A DNA stretch of 35,471 nucleotides from Deltaproteobacteria bacterium (lineage in GTDB: Bacteria > Myxococcota_A > Polyangia > JACRCY01). The stretch lies in contig JACRCY010000572.1 in the NCBI GenBank assembly GCA_016218785.1, forward strand, positions 1-35,471, written 5' to 3'. The position numbers and the translations under genes were made by a program. The notes beneath the pieces were generated by a model. It made no database searches. It saw only the letters and a program-made list of their open reading frames with translations, and had not been told where the DNA came from. This document shows positions 33,123 through 35,471 of this stretch, piece by piece (position 1 is the stretch's first letter; each line of letters starts with the position of its first letter).

Positions 33123-33395
33123 GTGGAGGAGGAGGCGCCCGACCTGGGACTTCGTGAGGCATGAACCTGGAGCAGCCTCCGGTGGGCCGATCTAGCAACC
33201 GACGTGCCACGGGTCTTCCCTTGGCCAGGTCGTTGAAATCCGAATGGAACTGTGCTAACCGCATGGTCGAGACAGGCCCTCGGCCACTCCGCGGTGCGAC
33301 ATTCGTGTCGCGGGCGGTGGCACGATGTGCAACTCTTTGCAGGGATCACGAGCCTTGACTGCGGTACCCATGACTCACGCGCCCTACAGGGCCGC

Positions 33396-34991
33396 ATGAG
33401 CGCTCACGCCACCATCGTCGTCAACGCGGACGGCCCGGAGACCCGGGTCGCGCTGATCGAGCACGGCATCCTCGCGGAGCTCTACCTCGAGCGCAAGCGC
33501 GGCCGCGGCGTCGGCGGCAACGTCTACAAGGGGAAGGTCGCGCGCGTGCTGCCCGGCATGCAGGCGGCCTTCGTGGACATCGGCGTCGAGAAGGCCGCGT
33601 TCCTCTACGTCGGCGACGTGCGCGGCGCGCCCGACGACTACCTGCGCCTGTTCGCCGAGGAGGACGAGGAGCGCGGCGACGAGGAGGAGCGCGAGGAGGC
33701 GGCGCGCCAGGGCCGTGGCGCCCAGATCCAGGACCTGCTGAAGGAAGGGCAGGAGATCCTGGTGCAGGTGGTCAAGGAGCCCATCGGCACCAAGGGGGCG
33801 CGCATCACCTCCTACGTGTCGCTGCCGGGCCGCCACCTGGTCTTCATGCCGACGGTGGATCACGTCGGCATCTCGCGGCGCATCCAGAGCGACCGGGAGC
33901 GCAAGCGGCTGCGCGACATCGTCGACTCGATGCGGCCGAAGGGGGCGGGCTTCATCGTGCGCACCGTGGCCGAGGGGGTGCCCGAGGCCGACCTGCGCGC
34001 CGACATGGACTTCCTCATCAAGCTGTGGAACGAGACGCTCCGGCGCGAGCGCGTGGCCAAGGCGCCGGCGCTCCTCTACAGCGACCTCGACCTCCTCCTC
34101 CGGACCGTGCGCGACCTCTTCACCGACGAGGTGTCGCAGCTCATCGTCGACTCGAAGGCCGAGTTCGAGCGGATCCAGAAGTTCGTCTCCGCCTTCATGC
34201 CGCAGTACCTGTCGAAGCTCGAGCTGTACGAGGGGTCGGAGCCGATCTTCGACGGCTACGGCATCGAGATCGAGATCGACCGGGCGCTGCAGCGCAAGGT
34301 GTGGCTCAAGAGCGGCGGCTACCTCATCCTCGACCAGGGGGAGGCGCTGACCTCGATCGACGTCAACACCGGGCGCTTCGTCGGACGCCGCAACCTCGAG
34401 GAGACCATCACCAAGACCAACCTCGAGGCGTGCCGCGAGATCGCCGAGCAGCTCCGCCTGCGCAACCTGGGCGGCATCATCGTCATCGACTTCATCGACA
34501 TGGACCGCGACGCGAACCGCGACAAGGTGTCGCGCGCGTTCCACGAGGCGCTGCGCGGCGACAAGGCGCGGGTCAACGTCACCAAGATCTCCGACATGGG
34601 CCTGGTGGAGATGACCCGCAAGCGCACGCGCGAGAGCCTCGGGCGCACCCTGACCGAGCCGTGCTTCTACTGCGAGGGGAAGGGATACCTCAAGGCGAAG
34701 ACCACCATCGCCTACGAGCTGCTCCGCGAGGTACGGCGGCAGTCCTGGACCATCCCGGACGACGTGATCACCGTCCTGGCGCACCCCGAGATCGCCAACC
34801 TCCTCACCACCACCGAGCACGAGTTCGTCGAGGCGGTCGAGAAGAAGGTCCAGAAGCAGATCGTGGTCCGGCCGAAGGGGAGCTTCCACCTGGAGCAGTT
34901 CGAGATCCGGCCGGGGAGCCGCGAGCCCGAGCCGGGCCGTGGCCGGGCCCCGAATGGCCGTGGCGAGAGCAAGGCGGAGGGGAACTCATGA
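33396..34991 (+). CDS. Ribonuclease E/G family endoribonuclease
   Basis: This 531-aa protein has the RNase G-type catalytic core without the long RNase E scaffold tail. The S1 domain begins NVYKGKVARVLPGMQAAFVDIG and is split by an acidic loop (EEDEERGDEEEREEAARQG). The catalytic metal Asp residues are in SIDVNTG (D322) and IIVIDFIDM (D365), and the zinc-link Cys pair in EPCFYCEGKG (C423, C426); their spacing matches E. coli RNase E. The enzyme would cut single-stranded A/U-rich RNA in rRNA maturation and mRNA turnover. I placed the start at 33396, where the family begins (SAHATIVVNADGPETRVAL). An open frame extends upstream without similarity. The stop overlaps the next gene's ATG. Confidence 0.95.
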   Translation: MSAHATIVVNADGPETRVALIEHGILAELYLERKRGRGVGGNVYKGKVARVLPGMQAAFVDIGVEKAAFLYVGDVRGAPDDYLRLFAEEDEERGDEEEREEAARQGRGAQIQDLLKEGQEILVQVVKEPIGTKGARITSYVSLPGRHLVFMPTVDHVGISRRIQSDRERKRLRDIVDSMRPKGAGFIVRTVAEGVPEADLRADMDFLIKLWNETLRRERVAKAPALLYSDLDLLLRTVRDLFTDEVSQLIVDSKAEFERIQKFVSAFMPQYLSKLELYEGSEPIFDGYGIEIEIDRALQRKVWLKSGGYLILDQGEALTSIDVNTGRFVGRRNLEETITKTNLEACREIAEQLRLRNLGGIIVIDFIDMDRDANRDKVSRAFHEALRGDKARVNVTKISDMGLVEMTRKRTRESLGRTLTEPCFYCEGKGYLKAKTTIAYELLREVRRQSWTIPDDVITVLAHPEIANLLTTTEHEFVEAVEKKVQKQIVVRPKGSFHLEQFEIRPGSREPEPGRGRAPNGRGESKAEGNS

Positions 34992-35471
34992 GCCGGTCAG
35001 CGAAGGGGTTCGTGCCGCGCGCCGATCGGGTGGAGATCAACCGCGAGTTCGCGAGCGTCGAGGCGTTCATCAACGAGTACGTCTCGAACATCTCGCGCTC
35101 GGGCGTGTTCATCAAGTCGAAGGACCCGCTGCCGGTCGGGACCAAGGTGAACCTCAAGTTCACCGTGCTGATGGACGAGATCGAGACCGTCGAGGGCGTG
35201 GGGGAGGTGGTGCGCGTCTCCGAGCGCCCCCGGGGCATGGGGGTGGTCTTCATCCACCTGACCGAGCACAGCCAGGGACTGCTCGGCAAGCTGCTCACCC
35301 GGCGCGAGGCGCAGAAGGCCGTGGCCGCCGGGGTCGCGGCGGCCGAGCGGGCGGCCGCGCAGAAGGCCGCCGCCCGGGCGGCGGCCCGGGCCGCCGCCGA
35401 CGCGAGCACGCCGGAGGACGGGGTGCTGTCGCCGGCGGCCAAGGTCACCACGCCCATGCGGGCCGTGCGCC
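34988..35471 (+). CDS. PilZ-type protein with Ala-rich tail, cut by the window end
   Basis: The first 161 codons of a gene starting ATGA at the RNase E/G stop. Residues about 10-105 are a Myxococcus-type PilZ domain: EAFINEYVSNISRSGVFIKS carries the D/NxSxxG part as NISRSG, and GMGVVFIHL matches the last strand. The upstream RxxxR motif is not clear; RVEINR has one residue too many, so c-di-GMP binding is uncertain. After residue 110 the protein turns into an Ala/Arg/Lys-rich helical tail (AAERAAAQKAAARAAARAAA). The four-base overlap implies coupled translation with the ribonuclease. The 3' end is outside the window. Confidence 0.85.
   Translation, partial: MSRSAKGFVPRADRVEINREFASVEAFINEYVSNISRSGVFIKSKDPLPVGTKVNLKFTVLMDEIETVEGVGEVVRVSERPRGMGVVFIHLTEHSQGLLGKLLTRREAQKAVAAGVAAAERAAAQKAAARAAARAAADASTPEDGVLSPAAKVTTPMRAVR

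Larger units (their letters stand above)
32830..33395. other. Intergenic region before the RNase E/G gene
   Basis: These 566 bases contain no coding region I can support. Two structures stand out: a hairpin with a T-tract on the minus strand (32959-32992) and a 22-bp perfect palindrome (33101-33122). I found no convincing promoter for the RNase E/G gene; TTGACT at 33355-33360 has no good -10 box at normal spacing. Confidence 0.5.

Noticed and set aside
33052-33130. tRNA gene
   Set aside because: TTAGTGGTAGCGCGCC looks like a tRNA D-arm, but there is no T-loop (TTCGA) or matching acceptor stem.
33140-33240. SRP (4.5S) RNA
   Set aside because: GGAGCAGCC recalls the SRP loop, but the paired AGGTCAGG and GGAAG motifs are missing.
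33046-33264. 72-aa minus-strand gene in front of the leftward terminator
   Set aside because: The Pro/Arg-rich translation has no recognisable feature and no clear ribosome-binding site; a non-coding transcript is more plausible.

Overview
The window is GC-rich bacterial DNA (about 75% G+C in the core genes I counted by eye), with long codon-biased genes, many predicted lipoproteins, two Myxococcus-type PilZ proteins, MopE-like metal-binding repeats and both an RNase Y-like and an RNase E/G protein. This mix points to Myxococcota or a related 'deltaproteobacterial' lineage. That placement is inference; there is no rRNA or other marker here.

Layout. 1-2650: S-adenosylhomocysteinase (ahcY, +) faces S-adenosylmethionine synthetase (metK, -), two steps of the methyl cycle. 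2771-5813: hisD, a small membrane protein and a ThiF/MoeB-type E1 enzyme form one transcription unit, back to back with metK. 5819-11213 (-): a three-gene molybdenum hydroxylase operon (2Fe-2S subunit, Mo subunit, FAD subunit). The FAD subunit is split by a complete GltD-like pyridine-nucleotide oxidoreductase module. 11445-15670: an operon of a methyltransferase, a PilZ protein with a degenerate J domain, and NAD-dependent DNA ligase. 15821-16927 (-): a DegT/DnrJ-type sugar aminotransferase, divergent from an RNase Y-like protein whose KH domain has lost its GxxG loop (17114-18721), followed by a small membrane protein. 19076-19408 (-) is a short hypothetical gene with a perfect -10 box seven bases before its start codon. 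19505-19874 is the remnant of a quinone-oxidoreductase-type gene with a large internal deletion. 19910-23668: a TonB-C/HEAT lipoprotein and a subtilisin-like protease with a multi-span membrane C-terminus.

23930-26937 (-) is a stretch of clearly lower G+C (52-55% in the lines I counted). It encodes a large subtilase lipoprotein and two small Cys-containing lipoproteins, and looks like an acquired surface or secreted module. 27554-28267 is an unrecognised gene. 28421-28675 is a 43-bp tandem repeat array of nearly six units with internal inverted repeats. 28828-32829 encodes a 1333-aa mosaic lipoprotein (IPT/TIG-like, kelch-like, Fn3-like and MopE-like modules). 33396 to the end: RNase E/G, translationally coupled to a PilZ gene that runs off the window.

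The observations most worth following are the GltD module inside a PaoB/CoxM-type subunit, the 43-bp array, the low-GC protease/lipoprotein cluster, the PilZ-J fusion, the KH-degenerate RNase Y, and a set of genes whose -10 boxes sit 6-11 bases before the start codon, suggesting leaderless transcripts. I found no tRNA, rRNA, insertion sequence or CRISPR array.
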